From Bacteriovoracaceae bacterium UBA4097 (GTDB taxonomy: Bacteria; Bdellovibrionota; Bacteriovoracia; Bacteriovoracales; Bacteriovoracaceae): a stretch of 35,941 bases of DNA. Made by a program: the position numbers and the translations under genes. Positions 29,774 to 35,941 of the stretch are shown in pieces. The stretch covers positions 1 to 35,941 of the forward strand of contig DFXX01000098.1 of assembly GCA_002381765.1 (NCBI GenBank), written 5' to 3'. Position 1 is the first letter of the stretch. Each line of letters starts with the position of its first letter. The notes under the pieces are model-generated. The model had not been told where the DNA came from, searched no databases, and saw only the letters and a list, made by a program, of their open reading frames with translations.

Positions 29774-29803
29774 GGTGTCACGTACCTTTTGGTAAGTGAC
29801 ACC
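29774..29803 (-). terminator. Intrinsic terminator after gcvH
   Basis: On the minus strand GGTGTCAC pairs perfectly with GTGACACC; inside it TACC pairs with GGTA around AAAA after one mismatch. TTTTAGC and further T-rich sequence follow. It begins nine bases after the gcvH stop. Confidence 0.8.
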
Positions 29804-29811
29804 GATATGAC

Positions 29812-30201
29812 TTAGTGAGACGTATTGCAAAATTCTTGATATTGCTCAGCTGTAAGAAGATTATTCAATTCAGAGCTATCTTTCACCTTGACTTTAATTA
29901 GCCATGAACCGTAAGCGTCTTCATTGATTCTCTCTGGTGATCCTTCTAGATCACTATTTTTAGCAACGACTTCTCCGGAAACAGGAGAGTAAAGATCACT
30001 CACAGATTTGATTGATTCAACCACACCGAAAGTTGATCCTGATTTAAGTTCAGATCCAACATCAGGAACTTCTAAAAATACTATGTCACCAAGAGCTGAT
30101 TGAGCAAAGTCAGTGATACCAACTGTTACTGTATCCCCTTCGATTAGTGTCCATTCATGTTCTTTGGTGTACTTCAAATTGGCAGGTATGTTTGTGGCCA
30201 T
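29812..30201 (-). CDS. gcvH: Glycine cleavage system H protein
   Basis: The 129-residue protein is a standard GcvH: KYTKEHEWTLIEGDTVTVGI, GDIVFLEVPDVGSELK, then the lipoylation site VVESIKSVSDLYSPVSGE with Lys65, and the C-terminal YGSWLIKVKV. The lipoyl arm carries the aminomethyl group from the P protein to the T protein and is then reoxidised by the L protein. It overlaps the gcvT stop by one base (TAATG) and ends at a strong terminator. gcvP is not in the window. Confidence 0.97.
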   Translation of the reverse strand: MATNIPANLKYTKEHEWTLIEGDTVTVGITDFAQSALGDIVFLEVPDVGSELKSGSTFGVVESIKSVSDLYSPVSGEVVAKNSDLEGSPERINEDAYGSWLIKVKVKDSSELNNLLTAEQYQEFCNTSH

Positions 30202-31274
30202 TATTTATGTCCTCCGGTTACAAACGGTTTTTTAACTAATTGTGCTTCATAAGGCTTCTGTCTTATATCGATAAAAAATACTTCATCCTGGGGAGCTTTA
30301 TCAATTTCAATACGGGCCAAGGCAATCCCTTTATTTAAGATGACTGACATGGTTCCACTCGCTACCACTCCGATCTTTTCATGCTGAGAGTTAAGCACTG
30401 AGTAACCTTCTCTTGGAATACCTTTTTCCAAAACAAGTTTCACTAATTTATTTTTAGCGGGTTTACTCACCAGGGCTTCCTTTCCAACAAATTTTGTTTT
30501 TTGAGCTTTAACTGTCCACCCCAAAGCAGCATCATAGGGAGTGAGCTCATCGTTGAGTTCATGGCCATAGAGAGGATAGCCAACTTCTAGTCTGAGCACA
30601 TCGCGAGCGGCAAGACCGCAGGGAGTCACCTTTAAGCTCATGAGCTTTTGCCAAAGAGTAATGATCGCAACATGTGAGCCGAAAATCTCAAAGCCGTCTT
30701 CACCGGTGTAACCCGTGCGGGCAACAATCACTTGTTCATTTTCAAAAGCCGTTTCAACTACCGAGTAGTACTCAGTGTCTGTTAGCTCTTTTAGTAAAGG
30801 AGCCAGCACAGCATAGGATCTTGGTCCCTGCAGGGCCAATAAAGAGTAGTTAGCAGATTCATTCACCAGTGTGCAGTTAAAGCCTTGATGGCGAGACTGC
30901 ATCCACGCAAAATCTTTTTCAATATTGGAGGCATTCACACAAATCATGACTCTTCCCGGAGATAACTTATAGACAATTAGATCATCAATAACTGTTCCGT
31001 TATCTCGGCAAAGAGGGGAGTAGATCGCCTTACCATAGGGCGCATTTAAGATATCATTGGTCACTAAGTAATCAGCAAATGCTTCAGCATCTTTACCTTC
31101 GAGAAAAAATTCTCCCATGTGACTCACATCAAAAACACCAACATCATTTCTTACTGCCAAAACTTCTTCTTTAACGGAGGTATATTGGACTGGCATATCC
31201 CAACCAGCAAAGGGAACTATCTTCGCGGCCAGTTTCACATGCTCTTCATGCAGATGAGTCTTTAAAAGGGTCAT
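30201..31274 (-). CDS. gcvT: Glycine cleavage system T protein (aminomethyltransferase)
   Basis: The 357-residue protein has the GcvT folate-binding fold: KIVPFAGWDMPVQYTSVKEE, VGVFDVSHMGEFFLEG, LALQGPRSYAVLAPL, ARTGYTGEDGFEIFG and GLAARDVLRLEVGYPLYGHE. It takes the aminomethyl group from lipoyl-GcvH, releasing ammonia and forming 5,10-methylene-tetrahydrofolate. It sits between folD (six bases upstream) and gcvH, so the operon links formation and oxidation of the one-carbon unit. It is a fold relative of the YgfZ-like protein at 6874. Confidence 0.97.
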   Translation of the reverse strand: MTLLKTHLHEEHVKLAAKIVPFAGWDMPVQYTSVKEEVLAVRNDVGVFDVSHMGEFFLEGKDAEAFADYLVTNDILNAPYGKAIYSPLCRDNGTVIDDLIVYKLSPGRVMICVNASNIEKDFAWMQSRHQGFNCTLVNESANYSLLALQGPRSYAVLAPLLKELTDTEYYSVVETAFENEQVIVARTGYTGEDGFEIFGSHVAIITLWQKLMSLKVTPCGLAARDVLRLEVGYPLYGHELNDELTPYDAALGWTVKAQKTKFVGKEALVSKPAKNKLVKLVLEKGIPREGYSVLNSQHEKIGVVASGTMSVILNKGIALARIEIDKAPQDEVFFIDIRQKPYEAQLVKKPFVTGGHK

Positions 31275-31280
31275 AAAAAG

Positions 31281-32141
31281 TTATCCTTGAATTTGTTGTT
31301 CACAAGCGGTGATAAGATTCTCAATCAGACTTACTACAGTCATGGGGCCTACTCCTCCTGGCACAGGAGTGATGGCAGAAACATGCGGGAATACATCCTC
31401 GAAATTCACATCTCCTGCGAGCTTGCCTTCTAAAATATTCATACCCACATCAATTACCACGGCATGGGAATTGAAATAAGATTTATCCAAAAATTTTGCT
31501 TTCCCCACTGCGGAGATAACAATATCTGCAACTTTGGTAAGACTTGAGAGATTTTTGGTGTGGGAGTGAGCTACCGTGACGGTAGCATTGAAATTGGAAA
31601 GGAGCATAGATAGTGGTTTACCCACGATCAAGCTGCGGCCAATCACCACCACATGTTTGCCTTCAATCTCAATTCCATAATACTTTAGCAGGCTCACAAT
31701 TCCCTTTGGTGTGCAGGGAAGGAGGAGCTTCATATCGATGGAGCCCGCATAAAGACTCTGAGTATTAATGCCATGAAAGCCATCGATGTCTTTAGTGGGA
31801 GTAATCAAATTTGGTACATTGAGTTTCTTTAACTGATCAGGCACAGGCAGTTGAATAATAATACCATGAACTGAAGGATCATTATTTAGTCTACCCACTT
31901 CGGTCAAAAAATCATTTTGAGAAATGCTTGCTGGTAGTTGATGAAGCGCGAACTTGGCACCAATTTCTTCGCAGGCCTTTTTTTTATTCTTAATATAAGT
32001 CAGACTTGCAGGATTATCGCCCACCAGGATGACACTCATAGAGGGATGAATCCCTGCTTTTTTAAGGGCTTCACATCTTTTTGCAAGGTCGGCTTTAATT
32101 TTCTCAACCACTGGCTTTGCAGTGAGTAGTTTTTCAGTCAT
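31281..32141 (-). CDS. folD: Methylenetetrahydrofolate dehydrogenase/cyclohydrolase
   Basis: The 286-residue protein is a full-length FolD: PSMSVILVGDNPASLTYIKN with the YxxxK catalytic pair, VHGIIIQLPVPDQL, DIDGFHGIN, VVIGRSLIVGKPLSMLL and the C-terminal ITPVPGGVGPMTV. It oxidises 5,10-methylene-THF to 5,10-methenyl-THF with NADP+ and hydrolyses this to 10-formyl-THF. GGA lies eight bases before the ATG. It is the first gene of the folD-gcvT-gcvH unit and divergent from the small membrane protein at 32218. Confidence 0.97.
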   Translation of the reverse strand: MTEKLLTAKPVVEKIKADLAKRCEALKKAGIHPSMSVILVGDNPASLTYIKNKKKACEEIGAKFALHQLPASISQNDFLTEVGRLNNDPSVHGIIIQLPVPDQLKKLNVPNLITPTKDIDGFHGINTQSLYAGSIDMKLLLPCTPKGIVSLLKYYGIEIEGKHVVVIGRSLIVGKPLSMLLSNFNATVTVAHSHTKNLSSLTKVADIVISAVGKAKFLDKSYFNSHAVVIDVGMNILEGKLAGDVNFEDVFPHVSAITPVPGGVGPMTVVSLIENLITACEQQIQG

Positions 32142-32217
32142 AAGTATTCCAAAACTATAGTCCCTCCTCCTTAAAAAGTCCTTTCTTATTTAAGAGCCGT
32201 GCAGTATCTCTTGTTTC

Positions 32218-32397
32218 ATGAAATCTTTATTTTATATCGGTGTTGGAATGCAATTGTTCGGTCTGACTGCGGTTGGACTTTGTTTTTTTTCAGGGATTAA
32301 GAATGGTGATTACGGGCGCTTAGAACTGGCCCAACTCGTAATCGGCTCCTTCGTCTTTTATGTGGGAAATTACTTTAAAGGCCGCTCGCTTAACTAG
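32218..32397 (+). CDS. Small two-helix membrane protein of unknown function
   Basis: A 59-residue frame from ATG 32218 to TAG in the 304-base space between folD and ruvC. It has two hydrophobic segments (FYIGVGMQLFGLTAVGLCFF and LVIGSFVFYVGNYF) separated by a short polar loop (GIKNGDYGRLELAQ) and ends with basic residues. That pattern suggests a real helical-hairpin inner-membrane protein. No Shine-Dalgarno sequence is seen, and an in-frame TAA upstream with no other start codon rules out an extension. It lies 48 bases upstream of ruvC on the same strand. Confidence 0.62.
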   Translation: MKSLFYIGVGMQLFGLTAVGLCFFSGIKNGDYGRLELAQLVIGSFVFYVGNYFKGRSLN

Positions 32398-32445
32398 ACG
32401 CTTCCATCTCTCTCCGAGTACAATTTCCTTATCCAAGGATTTATT

Positions 32446-33015
32446 TTGATTGTACTCGCCATTGACCCTGGTTCTGTCACCGCTGGTTATGCTCTTCTCA
32501 AGAAAGAGGGCCGAAAAATTAGCTATCTTGCTTCTGGCATCCTCAAATTCAAAGGTCAGGATGAATTTCTGCACAGGGTAAAAGATATCTATGATCAAAC
32601 CCTGGCCTTAATCGATGCCCATGAACCGGATGAGGTGGCGCTTGAGTCCCTGATCTTCGTCAAAAGTCCTACCGCCTTAATTAAACTCGCGCAATCTCGT
32701 GGTGCCATGTTAGCGGCTCTTTCTCAAAAGTTTCATCAAAAGATCTTTGAGTATTCTCCCAATTCAGTTAAGGCCACTGTCACTGGTCATGGCCATGCCG
32801 ATAAGGAAGGAATTCAAAAGTTCCTTAAGCAATATCTGGGGCTGACTGAATTTAAAACTCATGATGAAAGTGATGCTCTGGCAATAGCTCTCTGTCATCT
32901 GCTTAATCATGGGAAAGTTGAGTTGAATATTCCTAAGACTAAAAAAACCAAAGGCAAGATGGGCAATGGACTTGCCTCAGCCCTTGCCCATAAAATCAAG
33001 GAACCAAGTTTATGA
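32446..33015 (+). CDS. ruvC: Holliday junction resolvase RuvC
   Basis: The 189-residue protein starts at TTG 32446, with AAGGA six bases upstream. It has the RuvC nuclease motifs: VLAIDPGSVTAGYALL with the first catalytic Asp, EVALESLIFVKSPTAL with the catalytic Glu, VTGHGHADKEGIQKFL and HDESDALAIALCH with the C-terminal Asp pair. It cuts Holliday junctions symmetrically as part of the RuvABC resolvasome. It overlaps ruvA by four bases (ATGA). The C-terminal 25 residues are a basic extension. Confidence 0.96.
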   Translation: MIVLAIDPGSVTAGYALLKKEGRKISYLASGILKFKGQDEFLHRVKDIYDQTLALIDAHEPDEVALESLIFVKSPTALIKLAQSRGAMLAALSQKFHQKIFEYSPNSVKATVTGHGHADKEGIQKFLKQYLGLTEFKTHDESDALAIALCHLLNHGKVELNIPKTKKTKGKMGNGLASALAHKIKEPSL

Positions 33016-33626
33016 TCGGCTATATTTCAGGAACCGTTGTTCACTCCGATTCAACTAAGTCTATCATCCTGACCGCTCAGGGAGTGGGCTATGAGATTTG
33101 CACTGCTACTCCCATGGTTCCGAATAAGGATGTTGCTCTTTTTATCTCTCATATCATTCGTGAGACCTCTCAGGATCTTTACGGATTTGAAACCGCTGAT
33201 GCGAAGAAGTTTTTTGAAATGCTCATCGATGTCAATGGCATTGGTCCCAAGTCAGCCTTTGCTTTAATTTCACATCTAGGTATTCAGCAAATTATTAGTG
33301 CCATTACTTTTGAAAATGTGGATGTTTTAAAATCCGCTCCTGGAGTGGGTAAGAAGAGTGCAGAGCAAATTGTTCTCTCACTAAAAGATAAAGTTAATAA
33401 GCTTGATATGGGCTTCTCGGTACAGGAAAAGCCAGTTAAAGCAGGAGCTAAGGTTAATAAGGCCGCAGCTGTGGATGCCCACTTGGTAAAAGAAACTCTC
33501 GCCGCTTGCCAGGGACTAGGTTTTAAAGATCAGGATGTTCTTCCTATGATTCAAAAGCATCTCCAGGCAGGTGCGGCTACACGTCCGGAAGAATTAGTGA
33601 AAATGATTCTGATGGAATTAAGGTAA
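33012..33626 (+). CDS. ruvA: Holliday junction DNA helicase subunit RuvA
   Basis: The 204-residue protein has the RuvA plan. An N-terminal OB fold (MIGYISGTVVHSD, GVGYEICTATPM, DLYGFETADAKKFFEMLI) is followed by two helix-hairpin-helix motifs (VNGIGPKSAFALIS and APGVGKKSAEQIVLSLKD). A flexible linker leads to a C-terminal domain that contacts RuvB (ETLAACQGLGFKDQDVLPM). The RuvA tetramer binds the four-way junction and positions RuvB rings. It overlaps ruvC by four bases and precedes ruvB by four. Confidence 0.97.
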   Translation: MIGYISGTVVHSDSTKSIILTAQGVGYEICTATPMVPNKDVALFISHIIRETSQDLYGFETADAKKFFEMLIDVNGIGPKSAFALISHLGIQQIISAITFENVDVLKSAPGVGKKSAEQIVLSLKDKVNKLDMGFSVQEKPVKAGAKVNKAAAVDAHLVKETLAACQGLGFKDQDVLPMIQKHLQAGAATRPEELVKMILMELR

Positions 33627-33630
33627 TACC

Positions 33631-34620
33631 ATGAGCGAAAGAATAGTGACGGGAGAGTCCACTTCTTTAGATCGTGATCAGGAAGCCCAACTGCGCCCGC
33701 AGAATTTCTCAGAATACATCGGACAAACTAGAGTTGTGGAAAATATCGATCTCATGGTGAAGTCGGCTTTGGTGAGAAAATCCGCCATGGATCATGTACT
33801 GCTTTCTGGTCCCCCTGGTTTGGGCAAGACTTCCCTGGCGATGCTGATTGCTCGGGCCTTGGGTTCAGAACTCCATTTAGTTTCAGGTCCTGCCATCGAG
33901 AAAAAAGGGGATTTAGCGGCTGTTCTCACAAATTTGAAGCCCCACGATGTTCTGTTTATAGACGAAATTCACCGTCTGCATATTACCGTAGAAGAGATTC
34001 TCTATTCGGCTATGGAGGATTTCCGGCTGGATATCTTAATTGGGCAGGGGGCTTCTGCCAGAACCATGCAAATTGATCTGACTCCCTTTACCTTAATTGG
34101 GGCGACTACTCGCTCAGGTCTCTTATCTAATCCCCTACGGGACCGCTTTATGGCCCATCTTAACTTTGATTTTTATGAGCCGGACCAAATTGCTCAAATT
34201 ATTCTCAATAACTCTAAGAAGATGAAAATCCTGCTCTCTGATGTGGCCAAAATGCAGATCGCTCAAAGATCTCGTGGCACTCCTCGTATAGCCAATCGAA
34301 TTCTACGCAGGGTAAGAGATTTTGCTTTAGTTAAAGGCAATAAGGATGTGGGATTACCCGAGGTACAGGCAGCCTTGAGACTCCTAGATATCGATAACTT
34401 AGGTTTGGACTCCATGGATCGCAAGATTTTGACCGTTATGAAGGACTATTATCAGGGTGGCCCCGTCGGTATCGATGCTCTTTCGGCTACCTTGGGCGAG
34501 GACAAGCAGACAATTGAAGAGGTCTATGAGCCTTATTTACTCAAGCAAGGCCTTCTACTGCGAACTCCTCGGGGAAGGATGCTTTCAGAAAAAGCCATCG
34601 AACATGTCACTAATTATTGA
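33631..34620 (+). CDS. ruvB: Holliday junction branch migration ATPase RuvB
   Basis: The 329-residue AAA+ protein has LRPQNFSEYIGQTRVVENI at the N-terminus, Walker A GPPGLGKTS, Walker B LFIDEIHRL, sensor 1 GATTRSGLLSNPLRDRF and a C-terminal winged helix (GGPVGIDALSATLGEDKQTI, TPRGRMLSEKA). Hexameric RuvB rings drive branch migration at junctions held by RuvA. It completes the compact ruvC-ruvA-ruvB operon. Confidence 0.98.
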   Translation: MSERIVTGESTSLDRDQEAQLRPQNFSEYIGQTRVVENIDLMVKSALVRKSAMDHVLLSGPPGLGKTSLAMLIARALGSELHLVSGPAIEKKGDLAAVLTNLKPHDVLFIDEIHRLHITVEEILYSAMEDFRLDILIGQGASARTMQIDLTPFTLIGATTRSGLLSNPLRDRFMAHLNFDFYEPDQIAQIILNNSKKMKILLSDVAKMQIAQRSRGTPRIANRILRRVRDFALVKGNKDVGLPEVQAALRLLDIDNLGLDSMDRKILTVMKDYYQGGPVGIDALSATLGEDKQTIEEVYEPYLLKQGLLLRTPRGRMLSEKAIEHVTNY

Positions 34621-34718
34621 CGGCGTAAGTTCATTTTTATAGAGCATTATTTTCTTCCATACATTATTGCGTTTTTCATTTATACTTGATCGAAGTACGA
34701 ATTTTTAGAAGGTTAGCC

Positions 34719-35636
34719 ATGATATATCAACGTACCCTTGCCAAAGATGTGAAAGTAACCGGTATCGGTCTCCACTCTGGTAAGAAAGTAACATTAAAAC
34801 TTATTCCAGCTGAAGCCGATTTCGGTATTCAGTTTGTGCGGGTCGACTTGGCCAATTCTTCTCGTATGAAGGCCAATGCTTTAACCGTAGGAACCACCGA
34901 GAATGCCACCACTCTGGGATCAGGCATCGAGGCCATTCATACTGTTGAACATCTCTTAGGTACACTTTATGGTCTGGGCATTGATAACTGCTTGATCGAA
35001 ATCGATGGTCCGGAAGTTCCTATCATGGACGGCTCTGGTGCTTCTTTTGTCTTCTTACTTAAAGAAGCCGGCATCAAAAACCTCAATAAATCTAAAAAGT
35101 TTTTAGTTATCTTAGATACTGTAAGAGTAGAGAAGGATGGCAAGTGGGCCCAGTTTGAACCTCATCATAATCTGATGATCGATTCCACCATCGTATTTGC
35201 TCATCCCATCATCAAAACTCAGCGTTTTGATTTTGAATTCTCATGTGAGACTTTCATTCAAGATATCTCTCGTGCTCGAACCTTTGGTTTTGCCCGTGAC
35301 GTAGATATGCTCAAGAGAAAGGGTCTTATTAAGGGTGGATCATTAGATAATGCTATAGTTCTGGATGATTACAAGGTGATGAATCCGGAAGGACTGCGTT
35401 TTGCTAATGAATTCGTTCGTCATAAGATTCTCGACACTATTGGTGATGTCAGTCTTTTTGGTCATGAGCTCGCCGGAAAGATCACGACTTACAAGTCTGG
35501 TCATAATCTTCATAACCTTCTTTGCAGAAAACTTCTGGAAACTCCTTCTGCCTATGAAATCGTTTCGGCATCTGCCCTCAAGGCCGATGTGCATGAAGCT
35601 CATAAGCTCCCGCAATTTATAAGTGTAACTCACTAA
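34719..35636 (+). CDS. lpxC: UDP-3-O-acyl-N-acetylglucosamine deacetylase
   Basis: From the ATG at 34719 the protein has 305 residues, normal for LpxC. It begins YQRTLAKDVKVTGIGLHSGK. It has IHTVEHLLGTLYGLGIDN (Glu77 and zinc ligand His78), IDGPEVPIMDGSGASFV, and the C-terminal zinc and catalytic region RHKILDTIGDVSLFGHELAG with GHNLHN. It catalyses the committed step of lipid A synthesis, removing acetyl from UDP-3-O-acyl-GlcNAc. AAGG lies just before this ATG. The longer frame to 34686 would overlap a TATACT -10-like element (34681-34686; its -35 is weak). An inverted repeat GTAACTC/GAGTTAC spans its stop codon (35625-35649). Confidence 0.97.
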   Translation: MIYQRTLAKDVKVTGIGLHSGKKVTLKLIPAEADFGIQFVRVDLANSSRMKANALTVGTTENATTLGSGIEAIHTVEHLLGTLYGLGIDNCLIEIDGPEVPIMDGSGASFVFLLKEAGIKNLNKSKKFLVILDTVRVEKDGKWAQFEPHHNLMIDSTIVFAHPIIKTQRFDFEFSCETFIQDISRARTFGFARDVDMLKRKGLIKGGSLDNAIVLDDYKVMNPEGLRFANEFVRHKILDTIGDVSLFGHELAGKITTYKSGHNLHNLLCRKLLETPSAYEIVSASALKADVHEAHKLPQFISVTH

Positions 35637-35679
35637 TTTTTTGAGTTACCATGTAAATGGACATAAGGGAGGGAGAAGA

Positions 35680-35941
35680 ATGTTTCTTCTCATGATGCTT
35701 TCTTTGGCGGTAACTCAGGTAAATGCAAGCACCTGGTTAAATCTGCAAGAAAGTAAAAACTATCAATTAACTCAGAACATCTCACTTCCTCAAACCGAGC
35801 GAAGCGGCTCCTTATTAGGGCTGTCGCAAAGTGATGTTTTTTTACTCAAATCCATTGAGCGCTCTTCGGATAACTTAATGGTCTATACCTTTGGGCAATC
35901 AGTCTGCCCTGGGCCACAGATGAGGACTGACTTGGAAATCA
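35680..35941 (+). CDS. Exported protein of unknown function, 5' part
   Basis: The frame starts at ATG 35680, with a strong GGGAG six bases upstream, and is open to the right edge (87 complete codons). The N-terminus is a short Sec signal peptide (MFLLMMLSLAVTQVNA, cleavage probably after VNA). The visible mature part is polar, Ser/Leu/Gln-rich, with one cysteine (SVCPGP). No family is recognised from this fragment. It lies 43 bases after lpxC and may share its transcript. Confidence 0.72.
   Translation, partial: MFLLMMLSLAVTQVNASTWLNLQESKNYQLTQNISLPQTERSGSLLGLSQSDVFLLKSIERSSDNLMVYTFGQSVCPGPQMRTDLEI

Noticed and set aside
29765..29815. 16-codon plus-strand frame with GGAGGAG upstream
   Set aside because: It lies on the gcvH terminator hairpin, is very short with poor spacing from the purine stretch, and has no protein-like features.
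1..35941. CRISPR arrays, insertion sequences, prophage or integrase genes
   Set aside because: No spaced direct repeats, transposase or integrase motifs are seen. The only repetitive coding is TPR repeats, and the tRNA-Asn has no integrase beside it.

Overview
The window looks like chromosomal DNA of a flagellated, didermic, moderately AT-rich bacterium. It has LPS synthesis (lpxC), BamD, a TonB-like protein and P- and L-ring flagellar genes. Gene content, order and protein style suggest Bdellovibrionota, probably the Bacteriovorax/Peredibacter side. That placement is inferred from memory of family features, not from a search.

Layout. 1-1583: the 3' end of a fused isobutyryl-CoA-type mutase, followed directly by its cob(I)alamin adenosyltransferase. 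1765-5745: an accessory-looking block of exported or membrane-anchored proteins of unknown function, including a putative HExxH metalloprotease. 5754-8397: glutaredoxin 2 divergent from an A-type Fe-S carrier and a YgfZ/IBA57-like protein fused to TPRs. 8398-9884: a protein resembling the alpha-ketoglutarate HExxH peptide hydroxylases, and tRNA-Asn. 10019-12222: an unknown gene with a sigma-28-like promoter, then arginine N-succinyltransferase and an unknown partner. 12308-16087: a tightly packed operon (TPR/SH3 membrane protein, cyclic-nucleotide-binding protein, PerM-type permease, BamD, TPR protein), closed by a bidirectional terminator. 16142-25202, minus strand: flgF-flgG-flgA-flgH-flgI-flgJ-flgM-flgN-flgK-flgL-csrA-fliW. 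25393-29617: xseB, a class A PBP, a TonB-like protein and a small helical protein. 29812-32141: gcvH, gcvT and folD. 32218-35941: a small two-helix membrane protein, ruvC-ruvA-ruvB, lpxC and the start of an exported protein.

The most interesting signal is regulatory. The flagellar cluster has a near-consensus sigma-54 promoter in front of flgF. The leaders of flgF and flgJ carry CAGGATG motifs, and at flgF and at the upstream flgJ copy GGA forms the apical loop of a hairpin, the classic form of a CsrA site. The csrA gene has ACAAGGAT at its own ribosome binding site. The same 11-mer AGACAAGGATC recurs at the start of the unknown gene at 10019, which also has a sigma-28-like promoter. Since csrA and its protein antagonist fliW close the same cluster, the window appears to hold a self-contained CsrA-FliW circuit with visible candidate targets, plus FlgM as the second checkpoint. 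Hairpins that would mask ribosome binding sites also precede the HExxH hydroxylase-like gene and the tonB-like gene.
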